DNA from: Pelomyxa schiedti
Taxonomy: Eukaryota; Evosea; Pelobiontida; Pelomyxidae
Assembly: GCA_020536535.1 (NCBI GenBank)
Contig: JAHLWZ010000956.1
Coordinates: 1 to 38,377 of the forward strand
Direction: 5' to 3'
DNA length: 38,377 nt
How positions within the stretch are numbered: position 1 is the first letter of the stretch; every line of letters begins with the position of its first letter. The notes below the pieces were generated by a model. The model was given only the letters and a program-made list of their open reading frames with translations. It was not told where the DNA came from and ran no database searches. The position numbers and the translations under genes are program-made. Positions 31,361-38,377 of this stretch are shown piece after piece.

Positions 31361-31791
31361 TCAAGGAGGAATGAAGAATGGGTTATTTTCTTTCGATTTT
31401 TCAGGAGGTTGCCTTGGTGGGACTGCGACTGGGACTGGGGCTGGGACCACTGTTGTTGTAGTCGTTGCTGCTCCATAGTAGTCATCTTGTTCTTGTTCTT
31501 GCTCTTGCTCTTGATCTTGATCTTGATCTTGTTCTTGTTCTTGTTCAAAAGGAATTCCACCCTTGTGTATTGTGTACAACCAATGTTCCTTGATCTGCCT
31601 AAACACAAGTAAGTCATTATAATTATAAAATTAATCGTAAATTACTTTGCACTGCGGCCTGTAAACCGCCTAGCAACCAGTTGGGCCTGTTCTAATGTGG
31701 GGTCAACAACTGTTTGTAAGCTTAGGGCTGCAACAACATCTAAAAAGGTGCCATGTTCAGCAACGCTCCATTTGCCTTTGTGTCCAGGCAT
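31361..31791 (-). CDS. Small Myb/SANT-domain protein with Gln/Glu/Asp repeat
   Basis: Two exons, 31791-31646 and 31598-31361, with a 47-nt intron (GTAATT donor, TTTAG acceptor) give exactly 127 codons plus stop. ATG at 31789-31791 begins PGHKGKWSVAEHGTFLDVVAAL, and after the join ARRFTGRSAK continues as QIKEHWLYTIHKGG. Spaced Trp/Leu/Trp residues with GRSxxQIKxHW fit a single Myb/SANT helix-turn-helix. An EQEQ/DQDQ run of about 20 residues follows (31490-31545), coded by a TTGTTC/TTGATC hexamer repeat, then Thr/Val/Pro-rich sequence. Likely a DNA-binding protein. Its neighbour is a decayed PIF/Harbinger transposase, and such transposons carry their own Myb-like gene, so this could be the second gene of that element rather than a host regulator. 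Confidence 0.68.
31490..31545 (-). repeat. Coding hexamer microsatellite (Glu-Gln / Asp-Gln)
   Basis: Tandem hexamers, plus strand CTTGTT, CTTGCT and CTTGAT, encode alternating Gln with Glu or Asp on the minus strand within the Myb-like gene. Blocks of identical variants (GAT x3, then GTT) suggest slippage expansion, so length is probably polymorphic. Confidence 0.85.
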
Positions 31792-31989
31792 GTTTCATTT
31801 GGTTTTTTTTGTTTGGTTTTTTTTGTTTGTTTGTTTTTTTGTTTTGGTTTTTGCGGTTCTGTTTGTGTTGCCTTTTGGTTTTTGGGGCTTTGGGTTCTTT
31901 GGGACTTTTGGGTTGTGCATACACATATGCTTCACCGAAGAAGATTTGTGCATAGCGGGGTATTTCTTAACTTCATTTTTTAAAAAAAA

Positions 31990-32780
31990 AACCCGGCATA
32001 CTAGGGAAAACTCTGCATGGACTTTGCTCAACTTGCATGTCAATCAGGATGCTGCTACTCCTCTGTGGATTTTAAGGTATTTCCGGGTGTACACTTCCTT
32101 TGTAACTTCTATTAAGATGCTCTTTGGTTTAACACCAGAACAAACTCAGTGTGTATGGGAGAAGTACTTTGTGAACACAGGGTATTTTGAGGTGGTACCC
32201 TATTGAGCATCAAGCAGCATTGTATCCCCTGAGACATATGTCGCTACCATCTCTGGGAAATCATCGACTACTGTTTTGATCATCTCCAAGAGGTTGATCA
32301 ACCTTTCCACTTAGTTGAAATAACAAGCATAAGATCCACTTTGAGGATCGATTTGAACAACAGCGCCCTGGTGGTCTATTTGCTGATATACTGTGGGCTG
32401 TGGATGGCACCTGTTGTGCCATATCCCGGCCCAAAAACTACTCCTTACAGAATTTGAGAGAGAGGTTAGCGAGGCGAATTTGGCCTGGCTGACAAAGGCT
32501 ACCAAGGGGCCAGAGAGTTGGTTATGCCATACAAGGGGCTCCTTGGCCATTTGAATGAAGACTTTGTAAATCATACTTTTTACCACCATCCCGCTAACCT
32601 CTCTCCATAGACAACTTTCAACCAAGTTCACTCTGCGGTCCGCATTGTAGTGGAACATACAAACGCATGGTTAAAGCACTGGATGTGCTTGAGTGAAGAC
32701 TGGCGCCACTCATACTTCAAGCTTAACGAAGCCTTCTTCATAGTAGCCAGTCTGACGAATATTTCCATCCAGGACTCCCC
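31990..32780 (+). pseudogene. Decayed PIF/Harbinger-type transposase
   Basis: Several pieces of a DDE_Tnp_4 transposase lie in order in different frames with stops between. A helical N-terminal piece PLWILRYFRVYTSFVTSIKMLFG followed by LTPEQTQCVWEKYF (about 32055-32175) fits the helix-turn-helix region. RPGGLFADILWAVDGTCCAISRPKNY (about 32365-32440) carries the VDGT motif with the first catalytic Asp. TFNQVHSAVRIVVEHTNAWLKHWM followed by EAFFIVASLTNI (about 32610-32755) matches the FNxxHSxxRxxVE-xxxxxLK segment with the catalytic Glu. The middle part with the second Asp is missing or unreadable, so the copy is dead. Terminal inverted repeats and target duplications were not identified. Confidence 0.6.
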
Positions 32781-33075
32781 CATTCACTCCACACTCTCTC
32801 CTTATTTATTTTAAAATATCCTTTACACAAAGCTGGTTTTTTTTTTGTCACACAGCATCTGACCCTCAGTTCAGGGCAGAATTTTCGACATTTTTCCATT
32901 TCCTGCTTTTCTTTTTTTCCTGCTTTTTTTTCTGCAGCAGCACTGCATTCCAGCAGTGCTGCAAACTGCGTGCTGCGTTTTTTGGGCAGCTGGTCTGGCA
33001 GCTTTGTTGCCATCTCCCACAGACACTGCGAACAAGAAAACGATCTGCTAGCATCTGCTGGTGCAGCTAGCATAA
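32781..33075. other. Region between transposase remnant and kinase gene
   Basis: This 295-bp stretch has a minus-strand frame (33172-32738) coding a Cys/Lys-rich sequence (FSCSQCLWEMATKLPDQLPK, then KEKQEMEKCRKFCPE). It lacks a recognisable domain and overlaps the transposase remnant. Several CAGC/GCTGC clusters make chance openness likely. It may be the 3' end of the transposon or the kinase promoter. Confidence 0.3.
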
Positions 33076-34180
33076 ATGCCAGCTGCGCCAGACATGCTAA
33101 AAGCGTTTTTTGGGGTAAGTCTATTGGACAAGGTAAAGGGATTTTCCTGTTGTTACCATCTTGACCATACATTCAACAAGGTTGTGAAAATGGTAATAGC
33201 TAAAAGGTTTGGAGTGGATGAGAACCAGCAAGTTGTCTCTTTCAAAGGGGATGGAAACAACACCCTTCTCTCTGAAACTGCAACATTATCTCTTTTATCC
33301 TTTAAAGGAGTTCCAGGTTCCCTGAATTGATTCTGAATTTCCTAAAAACCTGCAGAGTTGAAGGTAGAACTGATACAGCTGAGTACAATTGCTGAGTCTG
33401 ATCTGCAACCTATTTGCCCTTTGGGCAGTGGAAGTTATGGAACAGTGGTAAAGTGCCTCCACATCCCCTCAGCCAGGGAAGTTGCTGTGAAAACAATGTA
33501 CGCTGTTATTGAATCAGACAGAATTTTATCTTGGAGGCAGAGGTTACTTGCTCAGTTTGTATGCAGTTCCTCACAAAAACTAGATTGTGAGTGGGTTGAG
33601 GCACCCCAACATTGTGAAGTGCACTGGCACATGTGTCACTGGGCCTGGGAGACTACAGATTGTGTCGGAGGTACTGTGTTGTAGCCTCAAACAGCTTATC
33701 AAACAGGTTTCCGAAATTGTGTAACAAGTGACTGTGAACTAATTAATGTACTGACAAAGAAAAAGCATCTGAGTTTCAATGAAGTTGCAGCCATATCACT
33801 GAACATTGCCAAGGGAATGGATAGCCTACACAGGTCTTCTTGTGGTCACAACAAATCCTTTTCAACCATTGCACAAACAACAGGCAGAAATACATGCACC
33901 GTGACTTGAGCAGCAACAATGTTCTTTTTGGATCAGAGGGAGTTCCAAAAATTTGTGACTTTGGTATTGTCAACCACTTACAAATAGATTTACTGTGAAC
34001 ACACCTTGTGTAAAAGGTGTGTCCCAGGTTGTTGGTCACGAAAGGTCTTCAAAAGAGTACACTGCTGCACCAGGTACAGCTGTTTACATGGCCCCCCAGA
34101 TGTTAACAAGTCATGGACATTGTTTCACTGACAGCCACCACATCACCAACAACAATGGGAGTAGAACAAGTCACAGATGA
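33076..34180 (+). CDS. Ubiquitin-like domain + protein kinase, apparently truncated
   Basis: A ubiquitin-like segment (KVVKMVIAKRFGVDENQQVVSFKGDG, then LLSETATLSLLSFKGVPGSL, 33177-33330) precedes a TKL-like kinase domain. The kinase has Gly loop LGSGSYGTVVK (about 33420-33455), VAVK lysine (about 33490), RHPNIVKC, helix AAISLNIAKGMDSLH, catalytic loop HRDLSSNNVLF (about 33900-33930), DFG (about 33958) and an activation segment ending in AAPGTAVYMAPQML, where the usual APE is APQ. Introns lie at about 33559-33583 (25 nt, or 49 nt by another join), about 33717-33770 and about 33831-33887. After the activation segment the frame runs only to SHR and a TGA at 34178-34180; helices F-I of the C-lobe are absent. 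The first exon start (ATG 33076) is tentative. Possibly a pseudogene, since a kinase without the C-lobe should not fold. Confidence 0.6.
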
Positions 34181-34388
34181 CCAGGTGAACGATTGTGTCT
34201 CCCAGTGGCTCTCACTCCTCACACCTTACATTCTGGCTTCCTCATCACACTGAACTGAAAGAGACACAGTTTTGTGCCTGCAGGCAAGATTACTTACAGC
34301 ATCCCACACCAAGCTCAAGGAAAAAAAATTAAATGGCAGTTTTAATGGTCGTTCTAATGGTGTTACATCACAAAATGATAATTGCCTC

Positions 34389-34655
34389 TCAGTACTTTTC
34401 TTCAATCACTACGATGCCTCTTCCCTTGCACTTGTGATTCTCGCTGTTGTGCATGTCGATGACGCAAAGCTCACCACTGGCAAGTGAGCCAGTGTATCTC
34501 ACAGTGTAGTCCTCCAATGGTGACGAGAACGTTGCTGTGGCGTCGAGGGCACCAGTGAGTCGGTTGTATGTCCCCGACAGCGTCTTGGTTTGTGCCGACG
34601 GGTCGTCGTTGAGGTGGGATGTCCTGTAAACGTGGTCATTCTCGTTTACCTATGA
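34389..34655 (-). pseudogene. Unknown gene fragment
   Basis: A minus-strand frame open for about 88 codons ends at TGA 34389-34391. It starts just after a TAG at about 34655, so it lacks an ATG of its own and may be a last exon. Readable pieces include HVYRTSHLNDDPSAQ, SGTYNRLTGALDATATF, DYTVRYTGSLASGELCVIDM and GRGIVVIEEKY. Alternating hydrophobic residues suggest beta-strands, and the third codon positions are GC-rich like the genes at 35-38 kb. No family recognised. Confidence 0.35.
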
Positions 34656-35170
34656 TGGTTACATTACTTCGTTTGTTTGGCTGTGTTGTAACTTGAATCT
34701 ATAATACTAAGTATATAATACAAGGTGCGGGTTGATGTTGAGGAGTGTGGGAACATTACACTGAATTCCAGAGCCCATCCTATTGTGCTACTTGTTCGAC
34801 TCTCCAGCCCACGAAGTGCTGGCTCCCTTGCCTCATCTCCCTCCGATCTTCACAGAGAGCTCCCTCAAAAAGAAAAAAGAACGTTACAGCAACACAGCAT
34901 AGAATAAATAATAAATAAATATTTATTACAAATATTTATTTATTTGTGAGCATCGAGAGTGAATTCTTCTTTAACATACCCAGAAGAAGGAGAATTCCCC
35001 GGCGGCTCGACGAGGATTCCTGCCTCATGGCCTCCCACTTTTGAGCAACTTCGCTCTCTCTTTTTTATCTGTTCGAGGTCTACGCTGCTGTAGTCGTTGG
35101 TGCCACCGAGTCGGTTGACTGATCGTTCTGTTTTCCATCACTTTCCCTGAAATCAAACGCCTGAGGGGCG
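34656..35170. other. Intergenic region with AT-rich palindrome
   Basis: This 515-bp region precedes the first paralogue. At about 34908-34948 an AT-rich inverted repeat pairs AAATAAATATTT with AAATATTTATTT around a 5-base ATTAC loop. Apart from this and presumed promoter sequence, nothing recognisable. Confidence 0.45.
34908..34948. repeat. AT-rich hairpin
   Basis: Inverted repeat of 12 bp per arm with a 5-bp loop inside a run of AAATAAT units. It could form a cruciform or act as a 3'-end signal; no specific role shown. Confidence 0.5.
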
Positions 35171-36355
35171 ATGCAAAAAGTGCCGATCGAGTCGGTCATC
35201 GACGCACGGTCGCAGTTCGTTGCGTTCGCATGTGCGTCTATCCAAAGGTGCGCCACGGCACAACCACCACCACAACAAACCACCACGACCACCCCGGCCG
35301 CCAGTTTTTTCTACCGCGAGAACCCGGCGCTGTTCGCGGAGTTTGGCCGCCAGTGGGTCGCCGGCTGCTCTCGGCAAGTCGCCGCCACGCTGATCCGCAG
35401 CCAGTCCAGGGACACCTGGCCCTGCGTCGTCACGAGGGTGAACGTGTTCGTCGGCCTGAGCGCGACCCTGGGCGTCGTGTGGTGCGCCGCGTGGACCCCG
35501 CCTCGCTCGGTCTTGGCCACCGCGGTGCCCATAGGCGACTGGACCGTGCACCGGACACTCGGCGATGACAGGTTCCTGGTGACCGGCGGCGTGATTGACC
35601 GGAGCGGGGGGGTTGTGGCCCCGCTGGAGGTGCCTGCGAGGGACGTGCTGCCGGCGTACGGGGTCTGGGTGGGCAACCACAAGTGGCTGGTGTGCGCGGA
35701 CCCTGGGATAGAGATGGCAGTGTGGAGGATGGGAGAGGGTGGGGCCCAGGTGGGCGGCGGCCCCAGTCTCGTGACTTGCACGGCGCCGATGTATGGCGTG
35801 GGGGCCAGGTTCTCGCCTTTCGATCCTTTCAGTGATGAGCTTGTTGCTGTTGGTCAAGGCGATGATGGGAGTGCGCGCCTTTCCTTCATCAACCTTGAGA
35901 AGAGCATTATATCTGGGGTGTCAGAGGTGACTGCGACACGCATTCTGCCGCAATCACGCCCATTCGACTTGGTGTGGGCGGCGCCAGACACGATCCTGAC
36001 CTTGCACATGGGCGGCGACAACAGGGTCTATAACACCAAGACTGGCGAGTTGCATGTGTTCCCTCTGGAAAAGTACAAGGGCGTGGACTTTCTCTCGCCA
36101 TCACACATCAGTGCTCTGCTGCAGGACACAACAGGCAGATGCAAGGTGGCAGATGTTTTCAGTGCATCGGACCTTTGCCACCCTTTACCCCAAATGGAAT
36201 GCTGGGAGTCCGACCCAGCCTCCAGAATCCACGTGACAGATCCTGGAATCGTTGCTGTGCAGATGGCCTCTGACAATTCCAAAAATCAAGGGAGGGTGGC
36301 AGTCCACGATTCAATCACCGGCAAATCAATTGTCATTCTCAGTCTGACACCATGA
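35171..36355 (+). CDS. Lineage-specific hypothetical protein, paralogue A
   Basis: Function unknown. Intronless 394-residue gene with ATG at 35171. Shared landmarks with the next gene: SQFVAFACASIQRC near the start, NPALFAEFGRQWVAGCSRQV, VNVFVGLSATLGVVWC, GDRFLVTGG, FSPFDPFSDELV, LSFINLEKSIISGV, PDTILTLHMGGDNRVYNTKTGELHVFP and HDSITGKSIVILSLTP at the end. Alternating short strands (for example NTKTGE-x-x-VFP) suggest a beta-propeller-like fold behind a helical N-terminal domain, which is inference. No signal peptide or membrane segment. High GC in the first 200 codons contrasts with the left two thirds of the window. Confidence 0.8.
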   Translation: MQKVPIESVIDARSQFVAFACASIQRCATAQPPPQQTTTTTPAASFFYRENPALFAEFGRQWVAGCSRQVAATLIRSQSRDTWPCVVTRVNVFVGLSATLGVVWCAAWTPPRSVLATAVPIGDWTVHRTLGDDRFLVTGGVIDRSGGVVAPLEVPARDVLPAYGVWVGNHKWLVCADPGIEMAVWRMGEGGAQVGGGPSLVTCTAPMYGVGARFSPFDPFSDELVAVGQGDDGSARLSFINLEKSIISGVSEVTATRILPQSRPFDLVWAAPDTILTLHMGGDNRVYNTKTGELHVFPLEKYKGVDFLSPSHISALLQDTTGRCKVADVFSASDLCHPLPQMECWESDPASRIHVTDPGIVAVQMASDNSKNQGRVAVHDSITGKSIVILSLTP

Positions 36356-36640
36356 AGCTGCCTGAGCACACCAACCATACTGATAATTGCTAGTCAATCC
36401 AGTTGGTTTTTGTTCGAACAATGCGAATTTGCGAAGTATTCCTCGTGCCCCACAAGTAGAAGCTGGTTACATTCATTACGAATAAAAGGTAGCCTCCTTG
36501 GAGAAGAATCTAACTCCGAGGAGGGGAAGGTTGGAAGTCAACCCCTTCCAATTGAAGACACGAAAAAGGACGTTTATTTGCTTTATGTGTTTGGGTGGGT
36601 ACTTCCTGAACATCCCCTTCTCAGTTTTTTTTTCCGAAAC

Positions 36641-37777
36641 ATGCTTACCAGTGTTGTTGATGCGGGATCGCAATTCGTTGCGCTCGCGTGTGCGTCGATT
36701 GACCGGTGTGGACGAGGCAGCGCAGCGGCCCGTTTTGTCGCGAGCGGCAACCCCGCCCTGTTAGCGGAATTCGGCCGCCGGTGGGTCGTCGCCTGCGCGA
36801 GGCAAGTTGGTTCCACGCTGCTGTTGACCCCATCGAGCAGCAGCAGCAGGGCACACACAAAGGCGCACGTGTTCATGGGCCTGAGTGCAACTATGGGAGT
36901 TGTGTGGTGCAAGTGCTGGGGGGAGTCGGCGTCGACGCGCGACTGGATTGTGCAGGTGACCGTTGGCGGTGACAGGTTCGTGGCCACTGACAACTGGAGG
37001 GAAGCCTGGGTGATAGACGGCGGCGGCGGAGTGGTTTCGCCGCTCAGAAGCCAGGTTCACGCACCGGTGATTAGCTTCTGGGCGAACAACGAGAAGTGGC
37101 TGGTCAGGGTCGACAGTGGGAGTGAACGGAAGAAGCTCATTGTGTGGAGGATGAGTGGGGGAGAGCCGGTGGGACCTGGCGTTGGTGTGGAATGCACTGA
37201 GGGCGTTTCTGGGGTCTGTGCAAAGTTCTCGCCATTCAGTGCTTTTGGCGACGAGCTGGTGTTTTCAAGTTCCGAGGACACCTGTGCCTTCCTCAGTGCG
37301 GGGAGGGAAAGCCTCTCTTTCGTGGACATTGATAAGAGCATTGCATCTGGTGTGACAGTGGTGACAAAGGAATACCCACTGCCACTGATAAACCTGATTG
37401 ACTTTGTCTGGGCAGATCCAGACACGATCCTCACAATGCACAGTGACACTGACAGCATCGTTTACAACACAAAGACTGGTGAATCTAAGGTGTTCCCTGT
37501 TTCACAGTATCAGCGCATGGAAGCCATTTCCCCAGAGCACATCGCATTCTCACTTGGATCCACGGGAACAACAAACGAAAGGAGAACCACTGTGAGAGTT
37601 GTATACAGTGCCAGAGACTTAAGTCATCCATCACACCAATACGAACGCCAGAATTCATCCTTTCGCGTTCATTCCACGGAGAAAGGAATCTATGTTGCCG
37701 AAATGGACAACCCCAGAACAGTGGTCATCCACGATTCCATCACAGGAACCCCACTTGCCTTTCTCACAATCTCATAA
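36641..37777 (+). CDS. Lineage-specific hypothetical protein, paralogue B
   Basis: Function unknown. Tandem paralogue of the gene 285 bp upstream, intronless, 378 residues from ATG 36641. That start lines up with the conserved SQFVALACASIDRC of paralogue A; the frame stays open upstream to 36410 but that part has no counterpart. Conserved blocks include NPALLAEFGRRWVVACARQV, VFMGLSATMGVVWC, LSFVDIDKSIASGV, PDTILTMHSDTDSIVYNTKTGE and VVIHDSITGTPLAFLTIS. A short Ser run (SSSSS, about 36830) is specific to this copy. The same orientation and end-to-end similarity show tandem duplication, already diverged at many sites. Confidence 0.8.
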   Translation: MLTSVVDAGSQFVALACASIDRCGRGSAAARFVASGNPALLAEFGRRWVVACARQVGSTLLLTPSSSSSRAHTKAHVFMGLSATMGVVWCKCWGESASTRDWIVQVTVGGDRFVATDNWREAWVIDGGGGVVSPLRSQVHAPVISFWANNEKWLVRVDSGSERKKLIVWRMSGGEPVGPGVGVECTEGVSGVCAKFSPFSAFGDELVFSSSEDTCAFLSAGRESLSFVDIDKSIASGVTVVTKEYPLPLINLIDFVWADPDTILTMHSDTDSIVYNTKTGESKVFPVSQYQRMEAISPEHIAFSLGSTGTTNERRTTVRVVYSARDLSHPSHQYERQNSSFRVHSTEKGIYVAEMDNPRTVVIHDSITGTPLAFLTIS

Positions 37778-37922
37778 AGAAAAATTAGCACTAGCTTGTC
37801 TCATCCCTCATTGCTTGGATCACTGATTATTTCAAGAAGAAAAAAGAAAGATTTGAAAAAGAGGGAGCCCAAGATCTTTAGGAGTTATAGACTGTTTATG
37901 CCGTTGCTATTGTGTTTGTGTT
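37778..37922. other. Short convergent gap between paralogue B and Arf-like gene
   Basis: This 145-bp convergent gap holds only a purine-rich stretch (AAGAAGAAAAAAG units near 37835-37870) and presumed 3' ends of both genes. Confidence 0.5.
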
Positions 37923-38377
37923 TCAGGGCAAATTGGAACAAACCCAGTCCAGGCCCTCAGCAAATCCCATGCCTGTGATTGCAGAGGTGGGTTGAATCGT
38001 CCACTTGTTCTTCACGTTGTGCATTTCGAGCATGTCTGCAAGTTCACTCTTGCTCAAGCTATCCGGCAAGTCATTTTTGTTCGCAAGAACCAACACTAGA
38101 GCGTTGCGGAGCGCAGTATTACGGAGAGCTTCTTGAAGCGCATCGCGGGATTCTCTGATTCTCCCGCGGTCATGTGCGTCAGCAACCCAGATGAAAACTC
38201 CAGTGTCATCGTAATACTGAAGTGTAAGTGTTAGCGGTTTATCGGGTATGTGTTGCAGGTTGTTGTGGGTTCTACAACATACATAGTGCCACATAGATCT
38301 GGCCAGATTGGTGCCGCCAAAATCTGAAACCATAAACTTGCGGTTTTTGACCTCAAGAGGCTCCATGTTGAATCCAA
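37923..38377 (-). CDS. Arf-like small GTPase (N-terminus outside window)
   Basis: Two exons are visible, 38377-38283 and 38216-37923, joined across a 66-nt intron with GTATGT donor; the frame is kept (HY|YYDD). The interswitch and switch II read GFNMEPLEVKNRKFMVSDFGGTNLARSMWHY, aligning with Arf [33 protein letters not shown] is the guanine-specificity motif (NKxD) and the C-terminal helix GFAEGLDWVCSNLP is typical. The catalytic Gln of DVGGQ is Thr here (DFGGT) and the preceding Trp is Ser, so intrinsic and GAP-stimulated hydrolysis should be impaired. The P-loop lies beyond the right edge. Arf or Arl-type; membership cannot be settled from this part. Confidence 0.85.
   Translation of the reverse strand, partial: GFNMEPLEVKNRKFMVSDFGGTNLARSMWHYVCCRTHNNLQHIPDKPLTLTLQYYDDTGVFIWVADAHDRGRIRESRDALQEALRNTALRNALVLVLANKNDLPDSLSKSELADMLEMHNVKNKWTIQPTSAITGMGFAEGLDWVCSNLP

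Noticed and set aside
31697-32206. Plus-strand frame of 169 residues with Phe-rich hydrophobic run
   Set aside because: The hydrophobic part is a T-rich simple tract antisense to the Myb gene leader; only the last part has meaning, as transposase remnant.
33559-33583. A certain 25-nt intron in the kinase gene
   Set aside because: An alternative 49-nt intron with an upstream donor gives an equally good kinase sequence, so the short form cannot be claimed.
36398-36430. GTTCGAAC reminiscent of a tRNA T-loop
   Set aside because: No acceptor stem, D-arm or anticodon arm can be placed around it.

Overview
The window reads as nuclear DNA of a free-living amoeboid protist. Most genes are broken by short phase-consistent introns, commonly about 40-50 nt, often with a GTATGT-like donor. 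Genes are packed on both strands with gaps of 80-700 nt and carry long Ser/Thr/Pro-, Gln- or Arg/Asp-rich tracts. A beta-amylase beside a CARMIL-type protein, a DUF1152 protein and TKL-like kinases suggests Amoebozoa, perhaps Archamoebae (a Mastigamoeba/Pelomyxa-like lineage). That placement is inference from gene content; no marker gene proves it.

Layout, left to right. (1) 46-2194 (+): LCAT-type acyltransferase/phospholipase, 5' end missing. (2) 2236-4072 (+): DUF1152 protein. (3) 4073-5027: no intact gene; one kinase-like fragment on the minus strand. (4) 5028-9777 (+): WDR11 homologue. (5) 9859-~13250 (-): MIU-like repeats, BRCT and PARP catalytic domain, convergent with WDR11. (6) 13430-19063 (+): Arg/Asp tract, RasGAP, CARMIL-type PH and leucine-rich repeats; it shares a short bidirectional promoter with the PARP gene. 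(7) 19183-25639 (-): USP32-like deubiquitinase with EF-hand-like, DUSP and USP regions and lipidation signals at both ends. (8) 25768-27553 (-): gene with a MIT-like N-terminal helix and unidentified C-terminus. (9) 28268-30126 (+): beta-amylase with an N-terminal hydrophobic anchor. (10) 30318-31007 (-): intronless, GC-rich tyrosine phosphatase with an RGG box. (11) 31361-31791 (-): small Myb/SANT protein. (12) ~31990-32780 (+): decayed PIF/Harbinger transposase. (13) ~33076-34180 (+): ubiquitin-like domain plus protein kinase, apparently cut off after the activation segment. (14) 34389-~34655 (-): small unknown gene fragment. (15) 35171-36355 and 36641-37777 (+): tandem intronless paralogues of an unknown family. 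(16) 37923-38377 (-): Arf-like GTPase, N-terminus outside the window.

The left two thirds (2-27.5 kb) looks like ordinary conserved housekeeping sequence: trafficking (WDR11, USP32-like, MIT-like), ubiquitin and ADP-ribose signalling, and actin/Ras signalling. The right third (30-38 kb) is accessory: intronless GC-rich genes, a dead transposon, truncated genes and a recent tandem duplication. Nothing suggests co-transcription. The most notable architectures are the RasGAP-CARMIL fusion, the MIU-BRCT-PARP protein, the doubly lipidated USP32-like enzyme, the RGG-tailed phosphatase, the Ubl-kinase, and a perfect 45-bp inverted copy of an intron at the left edge of the window.
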